A program made the translations under genes and the position numbers. A DNA stretch of 64,000 nt, taken from the NCBI RefSeq assembly GCF_003001815.1, contig NZ_PVMZ01000005.1, forward strand, positions 62,001 through 126,000. Direction: 5' to 3'. The notes beneath the pieces are model-generated. The model did not search any database and was not told where the DNA came from. It worked only from the letters and a program-made list of their open reading frames with translations. Below are positions 43,098 to 52,726 of the stretch, piece after piece. Position 1 is the first letter of the stretch; each line of letters begins with the position of its first letter. The stretch is from Actinoplanes italicus (GTDB taxonomy: Bacteria; Actinomycetota; Actinomycetes; Mycobacteriales; Micromonosporaceae).

Positions 43098-44942
43098 ATG
43101 CCGAAGACCTCACGCCGGCTCACCGTGCATCCCGTGACCCTGCGCGAGGTCGAGGTGCTGCGAGTGGTGGACCTGACGCCGGGGTTGCGCCGCATCACAC
43201 TGGGCGGGGAGCAGCTGCGCGCGTTCACGTCAGCCGGCGGCTTCCCGCAGCCCGCCTTCGACTCGCCCGGTTTCGACGACGACATCCGCCTGGTGTTCCG
43301 CTACCCCGGCCACGCCGAGCCGGTGCTGCCGGTGCAGAAGGAGCGGGGCGTGGACCTGCCGAGGAACCCCCGGCCCCTGTCGAAGGCCTACACGGTCCGC
43401 CGCTGGGACGCCGAGGCCGGCGAGCTGGACGTGGACTTCGTCAAGCACGGCATCGGCGTGGGCACCACCTGGGCCTACCGCACGCGACCGGGCGACCGGA
43501 TCCACTTCTACGGCCCGAGCACGTCACGCACGTTCCCGGTGGACGCGGACTGGCTGCTGATCGCCGGCGACGACACCGCGCTTCCCGCCATCGCCCGGCT
43601 GCTGGACGAACTGCCCGAGCACACGCGGGCCCGGGTGTTCGTCGAGGCCTCCCACCGGCTGGAGTTGCGCACGCCACCGGGGGTCGAGGTGACCTGGCTG
43701 GCACCCGCGGACACCGGGACGGCCCTGCTCGACGCGGTCCGCGACAGCGCCTGGTGGGACGGCCGACCGTTCGCGTGGCTCGCCGGGGAGCACACGGCCG
43801 TCCGAGATCTGCGCCGCCACCTGGTCGAGGACCGCGGGGTGCCGAAGGAGGACATCGACTTCACCGGGTACTGGCGTCGCGGCGAGGTCGTCGCCCTGGA
43901 GACCGACGCGGCGGTTCCCGACCCGGAGAAGTCGGCCACGCCGTTCGAGCGGCTCAACGCCATGGCCGAGCTGATCGCACCGCTGGCGCTACGCACCGCC
44001 GTCGAACTGGACGTGCCCGAGCTGATCTCCCGCGGAGTCACCGGCGTGACCGACCTGGCCGCCAGGACCGGCTGCGACGAACGGGCACTGGGCAAACTGC
44101 TGCGCTACCTGCACACCCTGGACGTCCTGGCCGCGACCGGACCCGGCCACTACCGGCTGACACCGGTGGGTGAGGTCCTGACACTCGAGTTCATCGCCGA
44201 CAGGCTGCACCCCGCCGGGGTGGTGGGCCGCGAGATGCTCGGCATCGCCGGACTGACCCAGTCGATCCGCACCGGCCGGCCGTCGTACGCCTCGGTCACC
44301 GGCCGCACCTTCACCGAGGTGCGCGCCGAGCAGGATTACGAGGACCGCTACCTGGAACGCCTGGCGAAATTCCAGGCCGCGCTGGCCGAGCCGATCGCCA
44401 AGTCCGGCATCCTCGACGGCGTCGAGCACCTGGTGCTGCACTCCGGCGGCGCCGGCGCCCAGGCCCGGGAGTTCCTCGCCGTCCACCTCGGCCTGCGCAT
44501 CACGGTCTGCGCCCTGCCCGCCCAGGCCGACTGGCTGCGCCGCGACCTGCCCGACACGATCCCCGACGACCGGCAGCGCGCACGGGTCAGCGTGGTCGAG
44601 CAGTCCGTCTTCGAGCCCAGTCCGGCCGCGGACGCCGTCTTCATCATCCGCGCCTTCAAGTCCCTGCCCGACGCCGATGCCGCCCATGCCCTGCGCCGAG
44701 CCGCCGAGCGCCTCCGTCCCGGCGGCCGCGTGCTGCTGGTCGAGGAGACCTTCGACGTCGACGCCCTGGACGAGCACGACGGCGAGGCGGATCTGCTCGG
44801 CCTCACGGTGCACGGCTCCGGCCTGCGTACCGCCGCCGAGCTCGACGCGGTCATCACCCGGGCCGGGCTCACCCGCAGCGCGACGCACACCGTCGGCTGG
44901 GGCACCGCCGTGCACGAGCTGGCGCCCGCCGCCACCCGCTGA
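43098..44942 (+). CDS. Siderophore-interacting protein fused to methyltransferase-like domain
   Basis: 614 residues. Residues 1-285 are a ViuB-type siderophore-interacting ferric reductase: RPLSKAYTVRRWD and HGIGVGTTWAYRTRPGD bind FAD, and WLLIAGDDTALPAIARLL with TGYWRRGE complete the fold. Residues about 290-614 look like an O-methyltransferase. A helical dimerisation part (LIAPLALRTAVELDVPELIS) precedes a Rossmann part ending VLLVEETFD. The SAM glycine loop reads HSGGAGAQAREFL, looser than normal, so methylation may be lost. It opens a seven-gene rightward run and should free iron from imported siderophore by reduction. Confidence 0.85.
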   Translation: MPKTSRRLTVHPVTLREVEVLRVVDLTPGLRRITLGGEQLRAFTSAGGFPQPAFDSPGFDDDIRLVFRYPGHAEPVLPVQKERGVDLPRNPRPLSKAYTVRRWDAEAGELDVDFVKHGIGVGTTWAYRTRPGDRIHFYGPSTSRTFPVDADWLLIAGDDTALPAIARLLDELPEHTRARVFVEASHRLELRTPPGVEVTWLAPADTGTALLDAVRDSAWWDGRPFAWLAGEHTAVRDLRRHLVEDRGVPKEDIDFTGYWRRGEVVALETDAAVPDPEKSATPFERLNAMAELIAPLALRTAVELDVPELISRGVTGVTDLAARTGCDERALGKLLRYLHTLDVLAATGPGHYRLTPVGEVLTLEFIADRLHPAGVVGREMLGIAGLTQSIRTGRPSYASVTGRTFTEVRAEQDYEDRYLERLAKFQAALAEPIAKSGILDGVEHLVLHSGGAGAQAREFLAVHLGLRITVCALPAQADWLRRDLPDTIPDDRQRARVSVVEQSVFEPSPAADAVFIIRAFKSLPDADAAHALRRAAERLRPGGRVLLVEETFDVDALDEHDGEADLLGLTVHGSGLRTAAELDAVITRAGLTRSATHTVGWGTAVHELAPAATR

Positions 44943-44983
44943 CTCCCCTTCGTACAACCAAGAAGAGAAAGAAGAACACGACC

Positions 44984-45976
44984 ATGAACCGAAATTCTTC
45001 GAGACGACGCGGTACGGCCATCGCCGCCGCCCTTCTGAGCACCACCCTTGTCCTCACCGCCTGTGGCGGCGACAGCGAGGAGACCGCCGACACGGCTGCG
45101 GCTCCCCAGACACGCAGTGTCACGGGCGGCAACGGCACGATCCAGGTGCCCGCCGACCCGCAGCGCGTCGTCACGATCGGCAACACGACCCTTCCGTTCA
45201 TCGACATGGGCGGCAAGCCGGTGGGCGTCACCGAGGTCGGCGCCTCCGAACTCGCCCTCATCCCCACGGACCAGAAGGCCACGTTCGACGCGGCCACCAA
45301 TCTCGGCTCCAGCGGCGATCAGGTCGACATGGAGAAGCTCGCCGGCCTGAAGCCGGACCTCATCCTGGCCCAGCTCCCCGCCAGCGAGTTCGAGGGGATC
45401 AAGAAGCAGCTGGAGGCGGTCGCCCCGACGGTCTTCTGGGGGCTCGACGTCGAGTGGAAGGCCCTCGCCGACGGCGTCTCCCAGGCCGGCGACGTCACGG
45501 ACGGGCTCGGCGAGCAGAAGGCGAAGTTCCAGGAGAAGATCGCCAAGATCCAGCAGACGTACAGCGCGATCATCGGCGGCACCAAGTTCGTCAATGTCGA
45601 TCGCTGGGAGAGCTCCGACCCCGGGACGTTCTCCGTCGCGGACTTCGGTTGCGTCGAGATCGCCCAGGACGACCTCGGCATGAACTTCCCCAAGGCGGCC
45701 GCCGGTGAAGACCCCCTGGGCTGGACGTCCCTGCCGTACGAGCAGATCGCGGGGCTGTCCAAGTACGACGTGATCACCTACCCCGTCGACGCCGCGGGAC
45801 AGCCGAAGGTGTCCTTCGCGCCGGTGGTCGCGACCAACACCTGGAAGGCCCTGCCCGCCGTGAACTCCGGTCGCGCGCTCGGAGTCTTCTGCCCCGGCAA
45901 CAACTCCTACGGGCCCGTCCTGCAGTACCTGGACTCGCTCGACACCGCTCTGGCCACCCTGCCCGCCAAGCAGTGA
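44984..45976 (+). CDS. Ferric-siderophore ABC transporter binding lipoprotein
   Basis: 330 residues. Signal and lipobox LVLTACGG place the lipidated Cys at 27. The class III binding-protein fold is shown by PQRVVTIGNTTLPFI, LKPDLILAQLP, and a C-terminal half ending LQYLDSLDTALATLP. It captures ferric siderophore outside the membrane. Its stop overlaps the first permease gene. No specific siderophore is indicated, and no siderophore synthetase lies in the window. Confidence 0.9.
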   Translation: MNRNSSRRRGTAIAAALLSTTLVLTACGGDSEETADTAAAPQTRSVTGGNGTIQVPADPQRVVTIGNTTLPFIDMGGKPVGVTEVGASELALIPTDQKATFDAATNLGSSGDQVDMEKLAGLKPDLILAQLPASEFEGIKKQLEAVAPTVFWGLDVEWKALADGVSQAGDVTDGLGEQKAKFQEKIAKIQQTYSAIIGGTKFVNVDRWESSDPGTFSVADFGCVEIAQDDLGMNFPKAAAGEDPLGWTSLPYEQIAGLSKYDVITYPVDAAGQPKVSFAPVVATNTWKALPAVNSGRALGVFCPGNNSYGPVLQYLDSLDTALATLPAKQ

Positions 45977-47016
45977 CGACTCTCGCCCAGCGCCACGACG
46001 GTCCGGGCACCGCGACGGTGCCCGGACCGCGTCGGCGCCTGACCGGGCTGGTCGTGGCGCTCGCGACGCTGCTGATCCTGCTGGTGCTGAGCGTGATGAT
46101 CGGGTCGACGGCGATCGCACCGTCGGTGGTGTGGGACGCCCTGTCGAATCCCTCCGCCGACATCGACCAGTTCGCGATCCGTGACTACCGGCTGCCGCGC
46201 ACCGTCGTCGGCCTCGTCGTGGGCGCGGCGCTCGGTGTGGCGGGCGCGTTGATCCAGGCGCTGACCCGCAACCCGCTGGCCGATCCGGGCATCTTCGGTG
46301 TCCAGGCGGGCGCCTCCTTCGCGGTGACGGTCGCCGTGGGGCTGCTCGGCGTCCGCGGCATCGGTGGCTACATGTGGTTCGCCTTCGCCGGGGCGCTGAT
46401 CGTCACCCTCATGGTGCTCGCCCTCGGGTCGACCCGGCAGGGGCAGTCGCCGGTGGTCATGGTGCTCGCCGGGGTCTGTGTCAGCGCGGTGCTCGGAGGC
46501 GCCGGGTCGGCGCTCGAACTGACCAACCCCGACGCGTTCGACGCCATGCGGTCCTGGAATGCCGGTTCGATCGTCGGCCGGCCACTCGATCTGGTCTGGC
46601 CGATCCTGCCGTTCCTCGTGGTGGCGCTCGTCCTCGCCCTGGCGGTGTCCGGTTCGCTCAACGCCATGGCTCTGGGCGACGACCTGGCGGCCGCCCAGGG
46701 TGTCCGGCTGACCCGTACCCGCGTCCTCGCGATCATCGCGCTCACCCTGCTCGCCGGCGGAGCGACGGCGATCGCCGGGCCCATCGGCTTCGTCGGTCTC
46801 ATGGTGCCGCACGTGGCGCGCTGGATCGCCGGCCCGCATCAGAGCTGGATCTTCGCCTACAGCGTCCTGCTGGCCCCGATCCTGCTGCTGGCCTCCGACA
46901 TCCTCGGGCGCGTCCTCATGCGCCCGAGCGAGATCCCCGTCGGCGTCGTCACCGCGTTCGTCGGCGCCCCCGTCCTCGTCGCCCTGGTGCGGCGCAAGAA
47001 CGCGAGCGCGCTATGA
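45973..47016 (+). CDS. FecCD-type siderophore permease, subunit 1
   Basis: 347 residues, GTG start, about ten membrane helices. FecCD signatures are clear: LPRTVVGLVVGAALGVAGALIQ, TRNPLADPGIFGVQAGAS and GPIGFVGLMVPHVARWIAG, the last near the ATPase-contact loop. It overlaps the next permease by 4 bp. Confidence 0.93.
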   Translation: MTTLAQRHDGPGTATVPGPRRRLTGLVVALATLLILLVLSVMIGSTAIAPSVVWDALSNPSADIDQFAIRDYRLPRTVVGLVVGAALGVAGALIQALTRNPLADPGIFGVQAGASFAVTVAVGLLGVRGIGGYMWFAFAGALIVTLMVLALGSTRQGQSPVVMVLAGVCVSAVLGGAGSALELTNPDAFDAMRSWNAGSIVGRPLDLVWPILPFLVVALVLALAVSGSLNAMALGDDLAAAQGVRLTRTRVLAIIALTLLAGGATAIAGPIGFVGLMVPHVARWIAGPHQSWIFAYSVLLAPILLLASDILGRVLMRPSEIPVGVVTAFVGAPVLVALVRRKNASAL

Positions 47017-48083
47017 CGCGTTCCCGGTTGCCCGGAGGGGAACGGATCGGCTCCGGGAGGCGGGCGCTGGTGCTGCGGCGCCGGAGGTTCGCGGTACGGC
47101 TCGAGTGGCGCCCGGTCGTCGTCTGTGCCGTTCTCGCGCTGGCGATCGCGGGCATGGCGGTGCTCGCGCTGATGACCGGCTCGTACCGGATCGGAGCCGG
47201 GCAGGTGGTCTCCGCGCTGACCGGCGGCGAGACCGGGCTCGTCCACGACATCGTGGTGGAGTGGCGGCTGCCCCGGGTGACCGCGACGGTGGTGTTCGGT
47301 GCCGCGCTGGGTGTGAGCGGTGCGGTGTTCCAGTCGCTGTTGCGCAACCCGCTCGCCGACCCCGGCATCATCGGGTTCTCCCAGGGCTCCTACACGGGCG
47401 CGCTGATCGTGATCCTGGTCGTCAACGGCACCTACCTGCAGCTGGTCGGCGGGGCGCTGCTGGGCGGGATGGCCACCGCCGTCGCCGTGTACCTGCTCGC
47501 CCACCGGCGAGGGGTGCAGGGATTCCGGCTGATCGTCGTCGGCATCGGCCTGTCGGCGATCCTGCGCTCGCTGAACACGTGGCTGATCCTCGAAGCCGAT
47601 CTCGAGGTGGCGATCGCCGCCGCCGCGTGGGAGGCCGGCTCTCTCAACGGGGTCTCGTGGAATCAGGTGCTCATCGGCGGTGCCTGCATCACCATGCTGC
47701 TACTGCTGGCGGGCATGTTGAGCCGGCCGATGCGACAGCTGGAACTGGGTGACGACGCGGCCGCCTCCCAAGGGGTGCGGGTCGCCCCGGCCCGCCTGGC
47801 CCTGATCGTCGTCGGGGTCGCGCTGACCGCGACCGTGACGGCGGCATCGGGGCCGATCGCGTTCATCTCACTGGTCGCCCCGCAGATCGCCCGCCGGATC
47901 GCCCGCACCGCGGGGATCACACTCGCACCCGCCGCCTTCGTCGGCGCCCTGCTGTGCCTGACCGCGGACTACATCGCCCAGCACATCGCACCCACTCCCC
48001 TGCCGGTGGGGATCATCACCGTCATCCTCGGCGGCGGCTATCTCGGCTGGCTGCTGTTCACCGAAGCCCGGAGACGCCTGTGA
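47013..48083 (+). CDS. FecCD-type siderophore permease, subunit 2
   Basis: 356 residues, ATG 47013 (ATGA overlap). It has the same plan as subunit 1: LPRVTATVVFGAALGVSGAVFQSLLRNPLADPGIIG, then GPIAFISLVAPQIARRIA and PLPVGIITVILGG. The two form the membrane channel. The cognate ATP-binding subunit that normally follows is absent here. Confidence 0.92.
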   Translation: MTRSRLPGGERIGSGRRALVLRRRRFAVRLEWRPVVVCAVLALAIAGMAVLALMTGSYRIGAGQVVSALTGGETGLVHDIVVEWRLPRVTATVVFGAALGVSGAVFQSLLRNPLADPGIIGFSQGSYTGALIVILVVNGTYLQLVGGALLGGMATAVAVYLLAHRRGVQGFRLIVVGIGLSAILRSLNTWLILEADLEVAIAAAAWEAGSLNGVSWNQVLIGGACITMLLLLAGMLSRPMRQLELGDDAAASQGVRVAPARLALIVVGVALTATVTAASGPIAFISLVAPQIARRIARTAGITLAPAAFVGALLCLTADYIAQHIAPTPLPVGIITVILGGGYLGWLLFTEARRRL

Positions 48084-49264
48084 GCAACCCGTTCGTCCAG
48101 AAGCTGTCCACCGGCGAGTGGAGTCCGGAGAGGTTCAGACGGCACCTCGCCGAGACGGGCGCTCCGCTCGTCGAGCGGGTCCTCGCGGATGAGGTCGAGG
48201 TGACGTTCGTCGACGAGCCCGGGGACGACACGACGGTCACCCTCTCGGTCGTCATCGGCCCCACCATCGGCCTCAACCGGATCGACACGCAGTTCACGCC
48301 GGTACCCGGGACACCGTTTCGTTCGCTCACCCTGCGGATGCGGTCCGATCTGCGTTTCTCGTACGTCTTCACCCGGGGTGGGCAACAGGTGCCGGACCCG
48401 TTCAACCCGCCACCGCGGTTCTCCGAGTGCTCTGTCGAGAGGTTCTCCGGGGCCTCGGTGGCGGTGCTGCCCGACGCGGTGCCGCTGCCCTGGCTGGATC
48501 AGGCCGAGGCACAGCCGGCCCCCGCGATGGAGTCCGCCGTGCTGGCCAGCGGGCTCCTGGGGAACGAACGCCGGATCTGGGTCTCGATGCCTCCCGGAGA
48601 GCTCCCGGACGGCACCGCACTGCCCTTCGTGATCCATCTGGACGGTACGCCGGAGCACAGCGCGCCGAGCGTCCGTGACGCCCTTGTCCGGGCGGGACTG
48701 ATCCGGCCCTGCGTGGTGGTCCTCGTCGATCAGCTCGGATCGCAGCGCTACAAGGAGCTGCTCTGCGATCCGGTGTTCTCCCGGATGCTGGCCGAAGAGC
48801 TGGTGCCCTGGCTCCACGACAGGTATCCGCTCTCCCGCGATCCCGGCGACGTGGCGCTGGCCGGCGAGAGCTTCGGCGGCCTGTGCGCCGGGTGGACGGC
48901 GCTCCATCACCCGGCGACGTTCGGCAATGCCATCCTCCAGTCCCCGTCGTGCGGGTATCACCCCGGCCTCAGGTGGGGCACCGGAGCAGGTGAACTGCTA
49001 CGCCGTACCCCCGTGCCGATGTTGATCGCCGACTGTCTGGCCGCGGAACCGGCACCGGTCCGTGTCTTCCACGACGCCGGCGAGCTGGAGAGCTCGAACA
49101 CCCACAGCCGCTGGCTGGACCACGTGCTCACGCAGAAGGGCTACGACACCGTCTACCGGGAGTTCGCCGGCGGACACGACTACGCATGGTGGCGAGGACT
49201 GTTCGCCGATGCCCTGCGCTGGTGCTTCCCGTCCACGGTGGAAGCCGGAGCCACCAAACATTGA
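48080..49264 (+). CDS. Enterochelin esterase-like protein (Fes family)
   Basis: 394 residues from GTG 48080 (GTGA overlap). The N-terminal 190 residues match the Fes N-domain (RSDLRFSYVF, DPFNPP). The C-terminal half is an esterase with nucleophile GESFGG and a histidine in GGHDYAWWR; the acid residue probably lies in FHDAGELE. It would hydrolyse an ester-linked siderophore scaffold in the cytoplasm after import, releasing iron together with the reductase. This hints at a catecholate-ester type siderophore as ligand, which is inference. Confidence 0.87.
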   Translation: MSNPFVQKLSTGEWSPERFRRHLAETGAPLVERVLADEVEVTFVDEPGDDTTVTLSVVIGPTIGLNRIDTQFTPVPGTPFRSLTLRMRSDLRFSYVFTRGGQQVPDPFNPPPRFSECSVERFSGASVAVLPDAVPLPWLDQAEAQPAPAMESAVLASGLLGNERRIWVSMPPGELPDGTALPFVIHLDGTPEHSAPSVRDALVRAGLIRPCVVVLVDQLGSQRYKELLCDPVFSRMLAEELVPWLHDRYPLSRDPGDVALAGESFGGLCAGWTALHHPATFGNAILQSPSCGYHPGLRWGTGAGELLRRTPVPMLIADCLAAEPAPVRVFHDAGELESSNTHSRWLDHVLTQKGYDTVYREFAGGHDYAWWRGLFADALRWCFPSTVEAGATKH

Positions 49265-50955
49265 GAAGCACCGATCCGAGTGGGCTGGGGCGCGGGCCGC
49301 TGACGAGGTGGCTGCCGGTGCTGTGGCAGGCGACGGCCGAGCCGCCTGACGTCCGGCCGTTCGAGGCGAGTGCGGGTGACGGCCCGGGCCGGTTCGTGGC
49401 GCGCGTCATCTTCTCGCGGCCTCGGGTAACGGTCCCCGCGATGCTGCTGGCGATCGTGTGGCAGGTGGGCGAGTCGGCGGTCCCGGTGGTGATGGGCGTC
49501 GCGATCGACCGGGCGCTGGCGACGGGGGACGCCGGGCAGCTGGCGACGTGGATCGGTGTGCTGGTGGCGCTGTATGTCGCGCTGACGGGAGCGGCCAGGC
49601 TCACCAATCGTCTCAACGCCCGGGCGATCCAGTTGTTGCAGCACCGGCTGCGGGTCACCCTCTCGACCGGTGTGCTGCATCCCGGCGACGGTCTGGCGCG
49701 GGCACCGGACGGCGGAGTGGTGTCGGTCATGACCAACGACGTCGCACGCCTGGCCAACGCCGGCCTGCTCGTCGTCCTGCCGATCGCGAGGATCGCCGCC
49801 ATCGGGTTCATCGGCGCATCGTTGCTGGTCACGCACTGGCCGCTGGGAGTGGTGGCGCTCCTCGGCGCGCCCGTGGCGGTCTGGTCGATGGGCATGCTCA
49901 GCGGACGGCTCTCCCGCGACACCCGCGAATACCAGGATCTCCTCGCCGGAACCGTGGGACGGGCCGCGGATCTGGTCGCCGGCTACCGGGTGATCAAGGG
50001 CGTACGCGCCGAGGCCGAGGCGACCAGGCGGTACAGGCAGGCCAGCCGGGAGACGCTCGCGGGCGCCGAGCGCAACGCCGGTCTGCTCGGCAGGTTCCTC
50101 ATGGCCTCCGGCATGGTGAACGGTGTGTTCGTCGCCGCGGTGACGGGCCTGGCGGGCTGGTTCACGGTGAAGGGCCAGCTGAGCATCGGCGGGCTCATCA
50201 CCACGGTCGGCCTCATCCAGGCGCTGCTGCCGCAGATGCAGGCGATCGCGAGCGTGTCCATCCCCAACCTCGCGAACTCCCGCGCGTCGGCCGCACGCAT
50301 CCGCGACGCACTGCGCGGCACCGGCAGCACCGAGAGGGCCACATCGACGCCGGAGGTCTCCCCGGTGCCGGTGCTGGACGTGTCCGTGCCCGGCGCGTCG
50401 ATCCGGGTGAAGCCCGGCGAGCTGGTCGGGGTACGCGCCGACGACCGGACCGCCGCCCATGTCGCCGACGCACTGCTGAACCCGCGGGCCGGCAACATCA
50501 TCGAGGTACGCCTCGACGAACGACCGGCGCACGAGCTCACCTCACCGCAGTACCGCACCCTCGTCACCGTGGCACCCCACCGGGTGACGTTGTTCAGCGG
50601 AACCGTTCGCGACAACCTCGCCCCGTCCGCGAGTACTCCGGAGCTGCTGGAGGCGGCGGTCAAGGCAGCGGCCTGTGAGGACTTCGCCGCCGACCTGGAC
50701 GGCCCGGTCGGCGAGGGCGGCAACCGCCTCTCCGGCGGCCAGCGTCAACGAGTCGCGCTCGCCAGAGCCCTGTCCACCGGCGCGCCGCTGCTGGTGCTGC
50801 ACGACCCGACCACCGCGGTCGACCCGGTGACCGAGCAGAGGATCGCCGAGCGCCTGCGGGGCGTCCGCGCGAATCGGTCGACCCTGCTGCTCACCTCGTC
50901 CCCGGCGCTGCTCGGCTGCTGCGACCGCGTCGTCGACCTACCGGCGGCATCATGA
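49261..50955 (+). CDS. ABC exporter-fold subunit with degenerate Walker A
   Basis: 564 residues from TTG 49261, overlapping the esterase stop. Six membrane helices (about 60-320) precede an ATPase domain. Its LSGGQRQRVALARAL signature is intact. The Walker A position reads GVRADDRTA with no GKS/T, and the Walker B end reads VLHDPT instead of a standard DE pair. Thus it cannot bind ATP normally at its own site. It pairs with the next gene (ATGA overlap). Related pairs next to siderophore-interacting proteins include the IrtAB importers of mycobacteria, so either import or export is possible. Confidence 0.88.
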   Translation: MRSTDPSGLGRGPLTRWLPVLWQATAEPPDVRPFEASAGDGPGRFVARVIFSRPRVTVPAMLLAIVWQVGESAVPVVMGVAIDRALATGDAGQLATWIGVLVALYVALTGAARLTNRLNARAIQLLQHRLRVTLSTGVLHPGDGLARAPDGGVVSVMTNDVARLANAGLLVVLPIARIAAIGFIGASLLVTHWPLGVVALLGAPVAVWSMGMLSGRLSRDTREYQDLLAGTVGRAADLVAGYRVIKGVRAEAEATRRYRQASRETLAGAERNAGLLGRFLMASGMVNGVFVAAVTGLAGWFTVKGQLSIGGLITTVGLIQALLPQMQAIASVSIPNLANSRASAARIRDALRGTGSTERATSTPEVSPVPVLDVSVPGASIRVKPGELVGVRADDRTAAHVADALLNPRAGNIIEVRLDERPAHELTSPQYRTLVTVAPHRVTLFSGTVRDNLAPSASTPELLEAAVKAAACEDFAADLDGPVGEGGNRLSGGQRQRVALARALSTGAPLLVLHDPTTAVDPVTEQRIAERLRGVRANRSTLLLTSSPALLGCCDRVVDLPAAS

Positions 50956-52694
50956 CCGGGACACACGCGGCCGCCGACGACGCGCTGCCGGTCGCGAACG
51001 GCCGTAAGACGGCCGGGGAGGTCTGGCGCCTCAGCCGCGGCCACCGGCTCCGCCTCGCCGTCGTCGCGATCCTCGGGATCGTGAGCACCACCGTCGACCT
51101 GATCCCGCCGGTGGCCATCGGGTTCTTCATCGACCGGGTACGGACAGGCACCGCCGGCCTCGGCACCGTGCTGACCGTCACGGCCGCCATGGCACTCTCG
51201 GCGGCCCTCGGCGCGGCGGGTACCGCCGTGACGATCGTGCTCGCCACCCGCGCCTATCACGCCATCCTCGCGGCGCTCCGCGAAGAGCTGGTCGCCCGCG
51301 CCCTGACGCTGCCGCAGCACACCGTGGAGCGGGCCGGCACCGGAGATCTGATCTCGCGGTCCAGTGACGACGTGACCGCCGTGGCCGATGCCGCGCCCGC
51401 GGTGATTCCCGTGGTGACCGTCACCGCGTTCACCATCGTCGTGTCGCTGGGCGGGCTGGCCGCGCTGGAATGGCCCTACGCGGTCGCGCTGGCCGTCGTG
51501 CTGCCCGTCCACGTGTTCGCGATGCGGTGGTATCTGCGCACCGGCCCCCGGGTGTACCGGGCCGAGCGGGCGGCGATGAGCGCCCGTGCCCAGCAGATCG
51601 TCGAATCTCAGCGCGGCCATGCGACCGTCCTCGGCTTCGGACTCGGCGAACAGCGTCACCGCACCGTGATGACCGCCTCCTGGGCCGTCGCGGTGCAGGC
51701 GCTGCGCGCGCGCACCGTGCAGAGCATGCTCAACGCCCGCCTCAACCTCGGCGAATGCCTGAGCCTGACCGCCGTCCTCGTGACCGGCTTCGTCCTGATC
51801 GGCCACGGAGCCTCGACCGTCGGTGGCGCGACCACCGCCATGCTGCTCGTGCTGCGCCTGCTCGGCCCGGTCAACCAGCTGATGTTCGTGATCGACACCC
51901 TCCAGTCCGCGCTCGCGTCACTGAACCGCATGATCGGCGTCACCACCATCGCCGTTGCCGACACCGCGGACGAGCCGCCGGCACCACGGGACCCCGCCCA
52001 TGCAGTCCGGCTCGAGGACGTCACGTTCGGCTACGGGACCGGTCCTCGTGTGCTCGAGGGCATCACCCTCGACATCCCCACCGGGCAGCGCGTCGCCGTC
52101 GTCGGCGCGTCCGGTGCGGGCAAGAGCACCCTGGCGTCCGTGATCGCCGGCATCCACCCGCCCGGCACCGGAACAGTGGCCCGCCCCGCCAGCACCGTGG
52201 TGATCACCCAGGAGATCCACGTATTCGCCGGGACCCTGCGTGACAACCTCACCCTCGCCGCCCCCGACGCGACCGACGACCAGCTGCGCGCCGCTCTCGA
52301 CACCACCGGCGCGGCCGGACTGCTGGATCTGCTGCCGGACGGCCTCGACGCGGTGATCGGCGTCGGCGGGCATCCCCTCACCGACGCCCAGGCACAACAG
52401 CTCGCCCTCGCCCGCCTGCTGCTCACCGACCCCGACCTCGCGATCCTCGACGAGGCGACCGCCGAGGCCGGCTCCACACAGTCGGGGCTGCTCGACCGCG
52501 CGGCCGATGCGGCACTCGCCGGCCGTACCGGCCTGGTGATCGCCCACCGGCTCACCCAGGCCGCCGCATGCGACCGGATCGTGGTGATGGAGCACGGCCG
52601 CATCACCGAGAGCGGGACGCACTCCGGCCTGATCGCCGCCGGCGGTGTCTACGCCGCGCTGTGGTCGGCGTGGGAGGCAGGACAGGGCACTTGA
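50952..52694 (+). CDS. ABC exporter-fold subunit with degenerate signature motif
   Basis: 580 residues. The membrane domain spans about 35-310 and the ATPase domain 350-575. Walker A (GASGAGKST), Walker B (LAILDEAT) and the H-loop (VIAHRL) are intact, but the LSGGQ motif reads LTDAQAQQ. This complements the partner: its Walker A/B plus the partner's LSGGQ make one complete ATP site, while the other site is degenerate on both sides. Heterodimer formation is therefore strongly implied. Confidence 0.9.
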   Translation: MTGTHAAADDALPVANGRKTAGEVWRLSRGHRLRLAVVAILGIVSTTVDLIPPVAIGFFIDRVRTGTAGLGTVLTVTAAMALSAALGAAGTAVTIVLATRAYHAILAALREELVARALTLPQHTVERAGTGDLISRSSDDVTAVADAAPAVIPVVTVTAFTIVVSLGGLAALEWPYAVALAVVLPVHVFAMRWYLRTGPRVYRAERAAMSARAQQIVESQRGHATVLGFGLGEQRHRTVMTASWAVAVQALRARTVQSMLNARLNLGECLSLTAVLVTGFVLIGHGASTVGGATTAMLLVLRLLGPVNQLMFVIDTLQSALASLNRMIGVTTIAVADTADEPPAPRDPAHAVRLEDVTFGYGTGPRVLEGITLDIPTGQRVAVVGASGAGKSTLASVIAGIHPPGTGTVARPASTVVITQEIHVFAGTLRDNLTLAAPDATDDQLRAALDTTGAAGLLDLLPDGLDAVIGVGGHPLTDAQAQQLALARLLLTDPDLAILDEATAEAGSTQSGLLDRAADAALAGRTGLVIAHRLTQAAACDRIVVMEHGRITESGTHSGLIAAGGVYAALWSAWEAGQGT

Positions 52695-52704
52695 CCTTCG
52701 AACA

Positions 52705-52726
52705 TGACTCAGTGATTATTGAGTCA
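52705..52726. promoter_or_regulatory. ArsR-type operator
   Basis: TGACTCA (52705-52711) and TGAGTCA (52720-52726) are inverted repeats 8 nt apart. The element is AT-rich and abuts the ATG at 52727. An ArsR protein bound here would block translation-start-proximal transcription of the arsR-arsC fusion operon. Confidence 0.6.

Noticed and set aside
47013..52694. FecE-type ATPase within the siderophore operon
   Set aside because: Only FecCD, esterase and exporter-fold ABC genes were found; no stand-alone ATPase frame exists here.
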